The notes: generated by a model not told the origin, from the sequence alone. A stretch of DNA of 64,000 bases from Arthrobacter humicola (GCF_022803015.1 NZ_JAFKON010000011.1:43990-107989); one strand, 5' to 3'. Counted from the first letter of the stretch, positions 1-8,934 are shown. A program made the numbers and translations.

Positions 1-188
1 CCGCCCGGGAGCTCGTGGAGCGCAAGCTGCGGGGATTCACCGGCGGCGAAGACCGTGCCGAACGCGACAAAGTTACGCGCCGCCTCGCGTCAATGCTGGC
101 CCGCAAGGGATACCAGCCGTCGCTCGCCTTCCGGGTGGTGGGTGAGGTGCTCGATGCCGCCGCCGGCCAGGCAGGGGACGGGGATTAG
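1..188 (+). CDS. recX: Regulatory protein RecX, C-terminal end (partial)
   Basis: The window opens inside a reading frame of about 61 codons that ends at the TAG at 186-188. It is rich in Arg and Leu. The final segment (RKLRGFTGGEDRAERDK, then SMLARKGYQPSLAFRVV) has the helical repeat pattern of the RecX C-terminus, where each repeat ends in an aromatic or glycine turn. RecX inhibits RecA filament formation. In actinobacteria recA-recX normally sits just upstream of miaB-miaA-dapF, and that order is kept here. The N-terminal part and start codon lie outside the window. Confidence 0.8.
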   Translation, partial: ARELVERKLRGFTGGEDRAERDKVTRRLASMLARKGYQPSLAFRVVGEVLDAAAGQAGDGD

Positions 189-255
189 GACCGCCGGGCC
201 GGGGTCTGCGCTGGCCCAGCCGCTGCCCACTACCCTTACCCGTTACCCTTAACAG

Positions 256-1878
256 GTGAGTTTTACCATTCCCTCCCCAACGGCCGGCACGACTTCTCCG
301 ACAGCGCCACCGGCGGTGCCGCCATCAGGGCCCCAGACATTCGGTGCGGACCCTGTTTCCGCACCGGAAAGTCCCGCCCCGGCCCAGCCCCGCACCTACC
401 AGGTGCGCACCTTCGGCTGCCAGATGAACGTGCACGATTCCGAGCGGATGGCCGGCATGCTGGAAGCGGCAGGCTACGTCCCCTCCGCCGGCGAGCTGGC
501 CGACGTCGTGGTCTTCAACACCTGCGCCGTCAGGGAAAACGCCGACAACAAGCTGTACGGCAACCTCGGCATCCTCGCCCCGGTCAAGGCAGCCAACCCG
601 GGCATGCAGATCGCCGTCGGCGGCTGTCTCGCGCAAAAGGACCGGGAGACCATCCTCAAGAAAGCCCCGTGGGTGGATGCCGTGTTCGGCACGCACAATG
701 TCGGTGCCCTGCCGGCGCTGCTGGACCGGGCCCGCCACAACAATGAGGCCCAGCTGGAGATCCTCGAATCGCTGGACGTCTTTCCCTCCACCCTCCCCAC
801 CAAGAGGGACTCCGTCTACTCGGGCTGGGTATCGATCTCGGTGGGCTGCAACAACACCTGCACCTTCTGCATCGTCCCGGCCCTGCGGGGCAAGGAAAAG
901 GACCGCCGCCCCGGTGAGATCCTGGCCGAAATCCAGGCGCTCGTGGACGACGGTGCCATCGAGGTAACCCTGCTGGGCCAGAACGTGAACTCCTACGGCG
1001 TCGAATTCGGCGACCGGCAGGCGTTCTCCAAGCTCCTGCGTGCCTGCGGAGACATTCCGGGCCTGGAGCGGGTCCGGTTCACCAGCCCGCACCCGGCCGC
1101 CTTCACCGACGACGTCATCGACGCCATGGCCGAGACGCCCAACGTCATGCCGCAGCTGCACATGCCCCTGCAGTCCGGCTCGGACAAGGTCCTCAAGGAC
1201 ATGAAGCGGTCCTACCGTTCGACCAAGTTCCTCGGCATCCTGGACAAGGTCCGCGAGAAAATTCCGCACGCCGCCATCTCCACGGACATCATCGTTGGGT
1301 TCCCCGGCGAGACCGAGGAGGACTTCCAGGCCACCCTCGACGTCGTGGAGAAGTCCCGGTTCGCCACCGCCTTCACCTTCCAGTACTCCAAGCGGCCCGG
1401 CACGCCCGCCGCCGACCTGCCGGACCAACTGCCCAAGGCCGTGGTCCAGGAACGCTTCGAACGCCTCACTGCCCTGCAGGACCGGATTGCCGCCGAGGAA
1501 AACGCCCGGCAGCTTGGCCGCCGCGTCGAGGTCATGGTGACGGCCCAGTCGGGCCGCAAGGCTGGGGAAACCCACCGCCTCTCCGGCCGCTCCCAGGACC
1601 AGCGGCTGGTGCACTTCTCCGTGCCCGCCGGAGCCGAAGTGCCCCGGCCCGGCGATCTGGTGACTGTCACCATCACGGAGGCGGCGGCGTTCCACCTCGT
1701 CTCCGACCCTGTCTCGGCCGAGGACTACAGCCTGCGACGGTCCCGTGCCGGCGACGCCTGGGACCGGTCGCAGGCGGATTCGTGCGGCGCCCCGGCCATC
1801 CCGGCGGGGAAGACCAGCGCGTCGGGCACCTCCGGCGTGTCGCTGGGCATGCCCAGCCTCCCGGTCCGCGGCCGTTAG
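256..1878 (+). CDS. miaB: tRNA-2-methylthio-N6-dimethylallyladenosine synthase MiaB
   Basis: Radical SAM methylthiotransferase that adds the 2-methylthio group to N6-isopentenyl-A37 of tRNA, acting after MiaA. The 540-residue protein has the N-terminal UPF0004 domain beginning VRTFGCQMN, with likely cluster cysteines C55, C91 and C124. The radical SAM triad CNNTCTFC is at about residues 198-205, and a TRAM-like domain is near residues 430-490. The first ~48 residues and the last ~50 are Pro/Ser/Gly-rich and outside the conserved fold. The GTG start at 256 has no ribosome-binding site, but a TACCCT hexamer ends 6 bases upstream, which fits a leaderless mRNA. A later in-frame GTG at 403 would remove conserved sequence. 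miaA follows after four bases. Confidence 0.95.
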   Translation: MSFTIPSPTAGTTSPTAPPAVPPSGPQTFGADPVSAPESPAPAQPRTYQVRTFGCQMNVHDSERMAGMLEAAGYVPSAGELADVVVFNTCAVRENADNKLYGNLGILAPVKAANPGMQIAVGGCLAQKDRETILKKAPWVDAVFGTHNVGALPALLDRARHNNEAQLEILESLDVFPSTLPTKRDSVYSGWVSISVGCNNTCTFCIVPALRGKEKDRRPGEILAEIQALVDDGAIEVTLLGQNVNSYGVEFGDRQAFSKLLRACGDIPGLERVRFTSPHPAAFTDDVIDAMAETPNVMPQLHMPLQSGSDKVLKDMKRSYRSTKFLGILDKVREKIPHAAISTDIIVGFPGETEEDFQATLDVVEKSRFATAFTFQYSKRPGTPAADLPDQLPKAVVQERFERLTALQDRIAAEENARQLGRRVEVMVTAQSGRKAGETHRLSGRSQDQRLVHFSVPAGAEVPRPGDLVTVTITEAAAFHLVSDPVSAEDYSLRRSRAGDAWDRSQADSCGAPAIPAGKTSASGTSGVSLGMPSLPVRGR

Positions 1879-1882
1879 CGCC

Positions 1883-2965
1883 GTGCCCGGCCAGCAGGGC
1901 GCTCCCGGCAACGCAGCAGTCCAGAACGCAGCAGCCCGGGCCACAGCCCAGGCCACGGCGGTCGAGGCCACAGCCCAGGCCGCTGCCCAGCAGGACACGG
2001 CCCAGCGGGACGCTGCCCAAAATGCGGCGGCGCAGGGGGCACGGCCAGCTACTCCGCCGGTGATCGCCGTCGTCGGGCCGACGGGATCCGGCAAATCAGA
2101 CCTGGCCGTCTCCCTCGCCCTCGAACTCGACGGGGAAGTCATCAACGCCGACTCGATGCAGTTCTACCGCGGCATGGATATCGGCACCGCCAAGATCACC
2201 GAGGCGGAGCGCCGCGGTGTGCCGCATCACCTGCTGGACATTCTGGACGTGACCGAGGAAGCGAGCGTCTCGGACTTCCAGCAGCAGGCCCGGGCGTTGA
2301 TCGCCGACATCCACGGCCGGGGTAAGCGGGCCATCCTGGCCGGCGGCTCCGGACTCTACGTCCGCGCCGCCCTCGACGTCCTGGAATTCCCCGGCACGGA
2401 TCCGGACATCCGCGGCCGGCTCGAGGCGGAACTGGCTACCGCAGGACCCGCGCCCCTGCGGCAACGGCTCGAGGCAGTGGACCCCGTCTCCGCGGGCAGG
2501 CTCGGCGATGAGCGCAGGATCATCCGCGCCCTGGAAGTCTTCGAGCTCACCGGGCGGCCATTCAGCTCCTTCATGCCGGCCCGCCAATACTTCCAGCCTG
2601 CCGTCCAGATCGGACTCGAGGCGGACCGGGAACTGCTCCGGCAGCGCCTGGCTGACCGGGTCCACGCGATGGTGGACCGGGGGCTCCTGGACGAAGTCCG
2701 CCGGCTGGACGCCGCAGGGCTCCGCAACGGCCGGACCGCGCCGCGGGCCCTCGGCTACGCCCAGTTCCTCCGGGTGCTCGACGGTGCCTCCAGCGTGGAG
2801 CAGGCCGCGGATGAAACCATCATCGCCACCCGGCAGTTCGCGCGCCGCCAGCTGACCTGGTTCCGTGCGGATCCCCGGGTCACCTGGCTGGGCTGGCACG
2901 GTCCTGACCTCGTGGCAGAGGCCGCCGACCTCTGCCGGGCGACGCCGGTTCTGCCTCCGGCGTAG
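1883..2965 (+). CDS. miaA: tRNA dimethylallyltransferase MiaA
   Basis: Transfers the dimethylallyl group to A37 of tRNA, making the substrate for MiaB. The P-loop GPTGSGKSD lies about 66 residues from the chosen start. It is followed by NADSMQFYRGMDIGTAK, the HHLLD motif and the GGSGLY motif of the family. The core after the GTG at 2060 is about 300 residues, the usual family length. The GTG at 1883, just behind the miaB stop, adds about 59 residues of Ala/Gln/Thr-rich repeats (ATAQ-type). No good ribosome-binding site distinguishes the two starts. I keep 1883 because of the coupling to miaB, but 2060 is nearly as likely. Confidence 0.9.
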   Translation: MPGQQGAPGNAAVQNAAARATAQATAVEATAQAAAQQDTAQRDAAQNAAAQGARPATPPVIAVVGPTGSGKSDLAVSLALELDGEVINADSMQFYRGMDIGTAKITEAERRGVPHHLLDILDVTEEASVSDFQQQARALIADIHGRGKRAILAGGSGLYVRAALDVLEFPGTDPDIRGRLEAELATAGPAPLRQRLEAVDPVSAGRLGDERRIIRALEVFELTGRPFSSFMPARQYFQPAVQIGLEADRELLRQRLADRVHAMVDRGLLDEVRRLDAAGLRNGRTAPRALGYAQFLRVLDGASSVEQAADETIIATRQFARRQLTWFRADPRVTWLGWHGPDLVAEAADLCRATPVLPPA

Positions 2966-3016
2966 CGCTTGGGTCACAGTGCCGGAGGGGTCGGGGCGGA
3001 ACGGTAACCTTGGAGC

Positions 3017-3970
3017 ATGGACGAATCCCAAGCCGTAGCCGCTGACCGTACTGCCGGCGATACCGCCCCGCTGAGCGGCCTGAACTTTTCCAAAGGCCAC
3101 GGAACGGGCAACGACTTTGTCCTGATCTCGGACCCCAACGGCGCGCTCGAGTTGAGCCCGGAGCACGTCGCGGCGCTCTGTGACCGGCACCGTGGCATCG
3201 GCGGCGACGGCCTGATCCGGGCCGTGCCTTCCCGGCTCCTGCCCGAGGGGCAGCAATTGCTGACCGCGCACCCCGATGCCGAGTGGTTCATGGACTACCG
3301 CAACGGCGACGGCTCGCTCTCTGAGATGTGCGGGAACGGGGTCCGCGTCTTTGTGCACTTCCTCATCGCCGAAGGCCTCGTAGACCTGCCGGCCGGCGAA
3401 TCGCTCGTCATTGGAACCCGGGGCGGTGCCAAGACGATCGTCCGGACGGCTGCGGGCTACGCCGTCGACATGGGCCCTTGGGAATTCATTTTCCCGGGCG
3501 AGGCGACCGCGCGGGCCATGGACTCGCTGGTCAGCGCCGACGGGCTCGAAGTCGCGCGGCCCGCCCTCTCCGTCAGCATGGGCAACCCGCACACCGTCGT
3601 GGCCCTGGCCGAAACAGCCGAACTGCAGGCCACGCAGCTGTTCACTGCCCCCCGGGTGGACCCGACGCCTCCGCACGGCACCAACGTCGAATTCGTTGTG
3701 CCCTCCGAACCACTGGTCCACGACGGCACCGGCACCATCACCATGCGGGTCCACGAGCGCGGAGTGGGGGAGACCCAGTCATGCGGCACGGGCGCCTGCG
3801 CCGCCGCCGTCGCGATTCGCCACTGGGCCGGGCAGGGCGCACCGGACGCATGGAACGTCCACGTCCCCGGCGGCGTCGTCGGCGTGAAATTCTTCCTGGG
3901 CCCGGAGGGGCACGAACACGTCGAACTCAGCGGCCCGGCCGTGATAGTCGCTAGCGGGACGCTTTCCTGA
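3017..3970 (+). CDS. dapF: Diaminopimelate epimerase
   Basis: Converts LL- to meso-diaminopimelate for lysine and peptidoglycan synthesis. The 317-residue protein has KGHGTGNDFVL near the N-terminus and both catalytic cysteines of the two-base mechanism: C105 in EMCGNGVR and C256 in QSCGTGACAAA. The length is slightly above the usual 275-300. Start is ATG 3017, with TAACCT six bases upstream and GGAG directly before it, so both a leaderless and a Shine-Dalgarno start are possible. The last 20 bases overlap the end of the methyltransferase gene on the opposite strand. Confidence 0.95.
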   Translation: MDESQAVAADRTAGDTAPLSGLNFSKGHGTGNDFVLISDPNGALELSPEHVAALCDRHRGIGGDGLIRAVPSRLLPEGQQLLTAHPDAEWFMDYRNGDGSLSEMCGNGVRVFVHFLIAEGLVDLPAGESLVIGTRGGAKTIVRTAAGYAVDMGPWEFIFPGEATARAMDSLVSADGLEVARPALSVSMGNPHTVVALAETAELQATQLFTAPRVDPTPPHGTNVEFVVPSEPLVHDGTGTITMRVHERGVGETQSCGTGACAAAVAIRHWAGQGAPDAWNVHVPGGVVGVKFFLGPEGHEHVELSGPAVIVASGTLS

Positions 3971-4565
3971 TTCGAAGGATCCGGAACGACTTCGACGTGC
4001 TCTCCCGGGTCACGCTGAAGCTGGCGTCGAGCTCCGCCGAGAGCCAGCGCTGCAACGAGTCCGAGCCGAGGTTCTTTTGGACGACGAGCCAGGCCGATCC
4101 GCCCGGCGCCAGCCTGGGAATCCACAGGCGCAGGAGGGCATGAAGCTCATCCTTGCCGATCCTGATCGGCGGGTTGGACCAGATGGTGTCAAAGCGCAGG
4201 TCGGGGTCCACGGCGTCCGGCGTGCTGGCGGATACGTTGTGCAGCCCCAGCAGCCCGGCGTTTTCATTGGTCAGGGTCACGCAGCGTTCGTTCACGTCCA
4301 CCGCGTAGACCTGGGCGTGCGGTGCCCGCAGGGCCATGGTCAGGGCGATCGGTCCCCAGCCGCAGCCGATATCCAGCAGGTTGCCCTGCGGCGACGGCGC
4401 CGGGACATCGGCCAGCAGCACGGCCGTTCCCTTGTCGATCCCGTCCGGGCTGAAGATCCCCGAGGACGTCTGCAGCCGGCGCGTCTCACCGGCAAGATCC
4501 ACGGTGAGCGGCTTGCGGGTAAAGGGCCCGGCCGGCTGGGCGCTGAAATAGTGTGCAGACTCCAT
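3951..4565 (-). CDS. Class I SAM-dependent methyltransferase, RsmC/MTS-like
   Basis: The 204-residue protein has a SAM-binding motif I (LLDIGCGWGPI) at about residue 60 and an NPPIRIGK motif, the N-P-P-[FI] signature of methyltransferases acting on exocyclic amino groups in nucleic acid. The nearest family is RsmC/RlmG-type 16S/23S rRNA guanine-N2 methyltransferases, here without the N-terminal pseudo-domain. The ATG at 4565 begins MESAHYFSAQPAG, typical of this family. Upstream in-frame codons add an unconserved tail. On this strand TAATCT lies 8 bases before the ATG. It ends tail-to-tail inside dapF. The exact RNA target cannot be read from sequence. Confidence 0.8.
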   Translation of the reverse strand: MESAHYFSAQPAGPFTRKPLTVDLAGETRRLQTSSGIFSPDGIDKGTAVLLADVPAPSPQGNLLDIGCGWGPIALTMALRAPHAQVYAVDVNERCVTLTNENAGLLGLHNVSASTPDAVDPDLRFDTIWSNPPIRIGKDELHALLRLWIPRLAPGGSAWLVVQKNLGSDSLQRWLSAELDASFSVTRESTSKSFRILRIRKASR

Positions 4566-5134
4566 AATGGGCCAGATTAGTTCGCGGCCAGCCCGTATGG
4601 GAAACCGGGTGGCAGCGCCGGCGTCTGCTACGCTACAAAACATGATCTTGATCTCCAAGTAGCCGGCACGGGTCCCGTCCCGTCCTTGTCAGGGACGCCG
4701 AGGGACCCCGAAGCGACGCAGGTAAACGCCTTCCGCTGAGTGCGCCATCGCAGGGGTGAGTTTTCTCACCCGCGGGCGCCCGCACCACTTGGAATCCAGC
4801 CATTTCCCAGGCACCGAGTTTTGCTGGCACCGTTTTTGCTGGCACTGTGCTCGCGCTGTGCTCCCGGGCCCGGCGTGGCGGAGGCACCCACCTCACCGCG
4901 TTTTGCACCGGCACCGGCACCGCCCAGACAGCCAGTGTCCCCGTAGCCAGGCGACTTAGCCGCCTCTACCGTCACCCAGCCACCGCTCTGCACAGAGCCA
5001 GCCCCGCCCCGGCGCCGTTGCCGCGGGCATTCCAGGAGGCCCGCATGACCCCCCGCCGTCAGCCCAGCGCGAATACCGCCCCACAGAGCAACAATCGGCA
5101 CTATTCTGAAAGTGCCGAACCTTTAAAGGAGACC
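4566..5134 (+). promoter_or_regulatory. 569-base gene-free region, structured hflX leader
   Basis: This separates the divergent methyltransferase and hflX genes and holds no convincing protein gene. Nested stems are visible: outer arms GGGTCCC 4670-4676 and GGGACCC 4702-4708 around inner arms CGTCC 4681-4685 and GGACG 4693-4697. A second perfect hairpin has GGGTGAG 4754-4760, loop TTTT and CTCACCC 4765-4771. Two near-identical copies of TTTTGCTGGCAC follow at about 4820-4845. A strong AAAGGAG ribosome-binding site is at 5125-5131, just before hflX. The long hflX frame extends into this region, but it is low-complexity there and not conserved-looking. Confidence 0.45.
4642..4662 (+). other. 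Possible six-codon leader ORF upstream of hflX
   Basis: ATG at 4642 opens a six-codon frame encoding MILISK and ending in TAG at 4660-4662. TACGCT at 4628-4633 lies 8 bases before the ATG, the same arrangement seen at several likely leaderless genes in this window. It is followed at once by nested GC-rich hairpins. This could be a regulatory leader peptide for hflX, but so short a frame can also occur by chance. Confidence 0.3.
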
Positions 5135-6736
5135 ATGACCAGCCACCCCAACACCGGACCCGATTCAGCAGCCCAGGACATGAGCCCTGAAGAGATTCAA
5201 GCTGTAATCGACCGGATCCTTTCCAAGGACACCCCCGCCCCAGGCCGCGGCGGCTCCGGCACCAGCCATGGCACCGCCGCCGGTGCTGGTACCAGCAGCC
5301 CGGCGTCGGTGCTCGGCAAGGCGCAGGCCATCTCCCGCCTGGACGAGGTGTACACCAACTTCGACGGCGACCAGCAGGACCTTGAGGAACGGCACGCACT
5401 GCGCCGCAAGGCCGGCCTGTCCACCGAGCTCGAAGACGTCACCGAGGTCGAATACCGGCAGTTGCGCCTTGAGCGCGTCGTCCTGGCCGGCCTCTGGACC
5501 GAGGGCACCCTCGCGGACGCCGAGAACTCCCTGCGCGAACTTGCCGCCCTCGCTGAGACGGCCGGCTCCGAGGTCCTCGACGGGCTCGTCCAGCGGCGCG
5601 CCAAGCCCGATCCCGGGACTTTCCTCGGCTCCGGCAAGGCACAGGAGCTGAAAGCCATCGTGATGTCCACCGGCGCCGACACCGTCGTCGTCGACGCCGA
5701 ACTGGCCCCCTCCCAGCGGCGTGGGCTGGAGGACATCGTCAAGGTCAAGGTCATTGACCGGACAGCGCTGATCCTGGACATCTTCGCCCAGCACGCCAAG
5801 AGCCGTGAAGGCAAGGCGCAGGTGGAGCTCGCCCAGCTCGAATACCTGCTCCCGCGCCTGCGCGGCTGGGGTGAATCGATGTCCCGACAGGCCGGTGGCC
5901 AGGTGGGCGGCGCAGGTGCCGGCATGGGCTCGCGTGGTCCCGGTGAAACCAAGATCGAACTGGACCGCCGTCGGATCCGCACCCGGATGGCCAAGCTGCG
6001 GCGCGAAATCGCCGCCATGAAGCCTGCCCGGGAAACGAAGCGCGCCAACCGCCGTCGTAATGCCGTGCCCTCTGTCGCGATCGCCGGGTACACCAACGCA
6101 GGGAAGTCCTCGCTGCTGAACCGGCTGACCGACGCGGGGGTGCTGGTGGAAAACGCCCTGTTCGCCACCCTGGACCCCACCGTCCGCAAGGCCGAAACCG
6201 CTGACGGGCTGGGATACACCCTGGCCGACACCGTGGGCTTTGTCCGTTCCCTGCCCACCCAGCTCGTGGAGGCATTCCGCTCCACGCTGGAAGAGGTCGC
6301 CGACTCTGACCTGATCCTGCATGTCGTGGACGTCTCGCACCCGGATCCGGAGGGCCAGATCGCCGCTGTCCGGACGGTCTTCAGCGAAGTCGACGCACGC
6401 AAGGTTCCGGAAATCATTGTCCTGAACAAGGCCGACGCCGCTGACCCGTTCGTGGTCGAACGGCTCAAGCAGCGCGAGCCGCGCCACGTGGTGGTCTCGG
6501 CCCGCACCGGCGAAGGCATTCCGGAACTGCTCAAGGCCATCAGCGACGGCATTCCGCGGCCCAGCGTGAAGCTTGAACTGCTCATCCCGTACAACCGCGG
6601 AGATCTGATCAGCAAGCTTCACGAGAGCGACGCCGAGATCCTCAGCCTCGACCACGAGGAAACCGGGACCCGTGCCGTGGTGATGGTGCGTGAAGGACTC
6701 GCCGCCGAACTGGATCCCTTCATCAGCAATGACTGA
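5135..6736 (+). CDS. hflX: GTPase HflX, ribosome-splitting factor
   Basis: HflX binds stalled 70S ribosomes and splits them, and contributes to heat and ribosome-antibiotic tolerance in several bacteria. The 533-residue protein has the N-terminal HflX domain (LDGLVQRRAKPDPGTFLGSG), a linker with GPGETKIELDRR, and a G domain with G1 GYTNAGKSS near residue 318, G3 DTVGF, and G4 NKAD. The start is ATG 5135 behind a strong AAAGGAG. An in-frame extension reaching 4847 is low-complexity and was not used. The N-terminal ~75 residues are Gly/Ser/Pro-rich. The stop overlaps the start of the next helicase gene, so the two are probably translationally coupled. Confidence 0.93.
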   Translation: MTSHPNTGPDSAAQDMSPEEIQAVIDRILSKDTPAPGRGGSGTSHGTAAGAGTSSPASVLGKAQAISRLDEVYTNFDGDQQDLEERHALRRKAGLSTELEDVTEVEYRQLRLERVVLAGLWTEGTLADAENSLRELAALAETAGSEVLDGLVQRRAKPDPGTFLGSGKAQELKAIVMSTGADTVVVDAELAPSQRRGLEDIVKVKVIDRTALILDIFAQHAKSREGKAQVELAQLEYLLPRLRGWGESMSRQAGGQVGGAGAGMGSRGPGETKIELDRRRIRTRMAKLRREIAAMKPARETKRANRRRNAVPSVAIAGYTNAGKSSLLNRLTDAGVLVENALFATLDPTVRKAETADGLGYTLADTVGFVRSLPTQLVEAFRSTLEEVADSDLILHVVDVSHPDPEGQIAAVRTVFSEVDARKVPEIIVLNKADAADPFVVERLKQREPRHVVVSARTGEGIPELLKAISDGIPRPSVKLELLIPYNRGDLISKLHESDAEILSLDHEETGTRAVVMVREGLAAELDPFISND

Positions 6737-8882
6737 GGCCGCGGTGACCAGGACCGACGCCGAACCAGTTGACGCCGAACCAGCCGACGCCAAACCAGCT
6801 GACGCCAAACCAGCTGATGCTGGGCCGGCCGAAGCCGACACCGGCGCCGGTTCAGGTGCCGGCGCGGCCGGCGAGGAGTTTGTTGTTAAGCTGCTCGACC
6901 GTGCCGTGTCCGGCATGGGCGGGCAGAGCCGCGATGGCCAGCACGAAATGGCCCGGCAGGTGGCGCGCGCGATAGACAGCGGCGATCACCTGCTGGTCCA
7001 GGCCGGCACCGGCACCGGCAAGTCGCTGGCCTACCTGATTCCGCTGATCGCGCATTCGCTGACCAGCAACAAACCCACCCTGGTCTCCACCGCCACCCTG
7101 GCGCTGCAGACACAGATTGTGGGCCGGGACCTGCCCAGGCTGCTCAAGACCATCACGCCCGCCCTGGAGAGGCCCGTCAAGGTCGCCCTGGTCAAGGGCC
7201 GTTCCAACTACGTCTGCCGGCACAAACTCGAGGGCGGCTTCCCGTCCGAAGAACCTTCCGAGGGACAGCTGTTTTCCCTTGGCGAGGACACGTCCGTGCC
7301 GCATTTCGCCGCCGCACTTGGCGGGCCGTCCTCCCAGCTGGGCAAGGAAGTCGTCCGCCTGCGCGAATGGGCCGAGGAGACCGCCACGGGGGACCGCGAC
7401 GAGCTCATGCCCGGCGTCACGGACCGGGCCTGGCGCCAGGTCTCGGTCACCTCCATGGAGTGCCTCGGTGCGCAGAAGTGCCCGCTCGCGGCCGAATGCT
7501 TCAGCGAGCTGGCACGGCAGAACGCCGCCGATGCCGACGTCGTGGTCACCAACCACGCCATGCTCGCCGTCAGTGCCTTCGAAGGCCTGGCGGTGCTGCC
7601 CGAGTACGACGTCGTCGTGGTGGATGAAGCACACGAACTTCAGGACCGCGTCACGGGCGCGGTCTCGGGCCAGCTCTCCGTGGCGATGGTGCACGCCGCC
7701 GCGTCCGGGGCCCGGAAGCACACGGGCATCACCGTGGATGCACTGAGCAATGCCGCTGCCCACCTGGAGCTCGCCATCGACGGCGTCCCCAGCGGGCTGA
7801 TGCCCAACGGCCTGAACAGCGAGCAGCTGGACTGCATCGACCAGCTGCGCGACGCATGCCGCGCCGCGCTGTCCGATTCCAAGGGGGACAGCTCCGTGTC
7901 GGCGGACGGCGGACGGCAGCTGGCCCGCTCGCGCCTCATGGTCATCCTGGAGCTCTGTGAACGCCTCCTGGCCGCGCGCGAAAACCGCGAAGTCGTGTGG
8001 TTCTCCCGCAACAGCAGCTTCGATCCGGCGCAGGGCTACTCGCAGCCGGACGAGAGCGCGCCGGCGTTGATCAATGTTGCCCCGCTGAGCGTCGCAGGGC
8101 GGTTGCGCGAGGGCCTGTTCGCAGACCACACCGTCATCCTGACCTCGGCCACACTGGCCATCGGCGCCGCCTTCGAACCCGCCGCCGGCGGCCTGGGCCT
8201 GGTTGGCAACGGCGCACCGAGCTGGACCGGCGTCGACGTCGGCTCCCCGTTCGACTACCCGAAGCAGGGCATACTCTACGTCGCCCGGCACCTGCCCAAA
8301 CCCGGCCGCGGAACGTCCCCCGAGGCCCTGGACGAACTCGAGAAGCTGATCCGCGCCTCCGGCGGAGGCGCCCTGTGCCTGTTCTCCTCGCGGCGCGCCG
8401 CAGAGGAAGCAGCCGAGGCCATGCGGCCCCGGCTGGGCCTCAGCATCCTCTGCCAGGGGGAGTCGACCATGACGGCGCTCGTGCGGCAGTTTGCCGACGA
8501 ACCTGACACGTGTTTGTTCGGCACTATGTCCCTCTGGCAGGGCGTCGACGTCCCTGGCGTGTCCTGCCGGCTGGTGGTCATCGACCGGATTCCCTTCCCG
8601 CGGCCGGACGACCCGCTGATGACGGCACGTTCGCGGGCCGTGGCCCAGGCCGGCGGCAATGGCTTCATGGCCGTCTCGGCCACGCACGCCGCCATCCGCC
8701 TCGCGCAGGGCGCCGGACGGCTGATCCGCTCGACCTCGGATAAGGGCGTGGTGGCGGTGCTGGATTCGCGGCTCTCCACGGAGCGTTACGGCGGCTTCCT
8801 GCGCGCCGCGCTGCCGCCGTTCTGGCCCACCACCGATTCATCGATAGCCATGGCAGCCCTGAAGCGACTGGCGAAAGACTAA
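6729..8882 (+). CDS. ATP-dependent DNA helicase, DinG/XPD (Fe-S) family
   Basis: Superfamily 2 helicase of 717 residues. Walker A is AGTGTGKS, the DEAH box is VVVDEAHELQD, and a C-terminal motif VI resembles QGAGRLIRS. Between Walker A and DEAH are spaced cysteines (NYVCRHK, then MECLGAQKCPLAAEC) that match the 4Fe-4S domain of XPD/DinG helicases. Such enzymes unwind structured DNA such as R-loops and G-quadruplexes. The ATG at 6729 overlaps the last 8 bases of hflX. Residues ~9-33 come from five 15-base tandem repeats (DAEPV/DAKPA type), an unstructured tail. No LexA box is seen directly upstream. Confidence 0.9.
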   Translation: MTEAAVTRTDAEPVDAEPADAKPADAKPADAGPAEADTGAGSGAGAAGEEFVVKLLDRAVSGMGGQSRDGQHEMARQVARAIDSGDHLLVQAGTGTGKSLAYLIPLIAHSLTSNKPTLVSTATLALQTQIVGRDLPRLLKTITPALERPVKVALVKGRSNYVCRHKLEGGFPSEEPSEGQLFSLGEDTSVPHFAAALGGPSSQLGKEVVRLREWAEETATGDRDELMPGVTDRAWRQVSVTSMECLGAQKCPLAAECFSELARQNAADADVVVTNHAMLAVSAFEGLAVLPEYDVVVVDEAHELQDRVTGAVSGQLSVAMVHAAASGARKHTGITVDALSNAAAHLELAIDGVPSGLMPNGLNSEQLDCIDQLRDACRAALSDSKGDSSVSADGGRQLARSRLMVILELCERLLAARENREVVWFSRNSSFDPAQGYSQPDESAPALINVAPLSVAGRLREGLFADHTVILTSATLAIGAAFEPAAGGLGLVGNGAPSWTGVDVGSPFDYPKQGILYVARHLPKPGRGTSPEALDELEKLIRASGGGALCLFSSRRAAEEAAEAMRPRLGLSILCQGESTMTALVRQFADEPDTCLFGTMSLWQGVDVPGVSCRLVVIDRIPFPRPDDPLMTARSRAVAQAGGNGFMAVSATHAAIRLAQGAGRLIRSTSDKGVVAVLDSRLSTERYGGFLRAALPPFWPTTDSSIAMAALKRLAKD

Positions 8883-8896
8883 GTCCCAAACCGGGG

Positions 8897-8934
8897 CCGC
8901 CACCCTGCGCCGGAAATCCGCCGCGGGGTGGCCG
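8897..8934. terminator. Hairpin between convergent helicase and lexA genes
   Basis: Arms GCCACCC (8899-8905) and GGGTGGC (8926-8932) form a stem between the stops of the helicase (+) and lexA (-). There is no clear T-tract on either side, so termination efficiency is uncertain. Confidence 0.4.

Noticed and set aside
325..2145. 606-codon open frame on the minus strand across miaB and miaA
   Set aside because: Mirror of two well-supported genes in very high-GC DNA; Gly/Arg/Ala-rich translation with no domain.
4847..5134. 96-codon upstream extension of hflX
   Set aside because: Low-complexity, unlike HflX; a strong AAAGGAG precedes ATG 5135.
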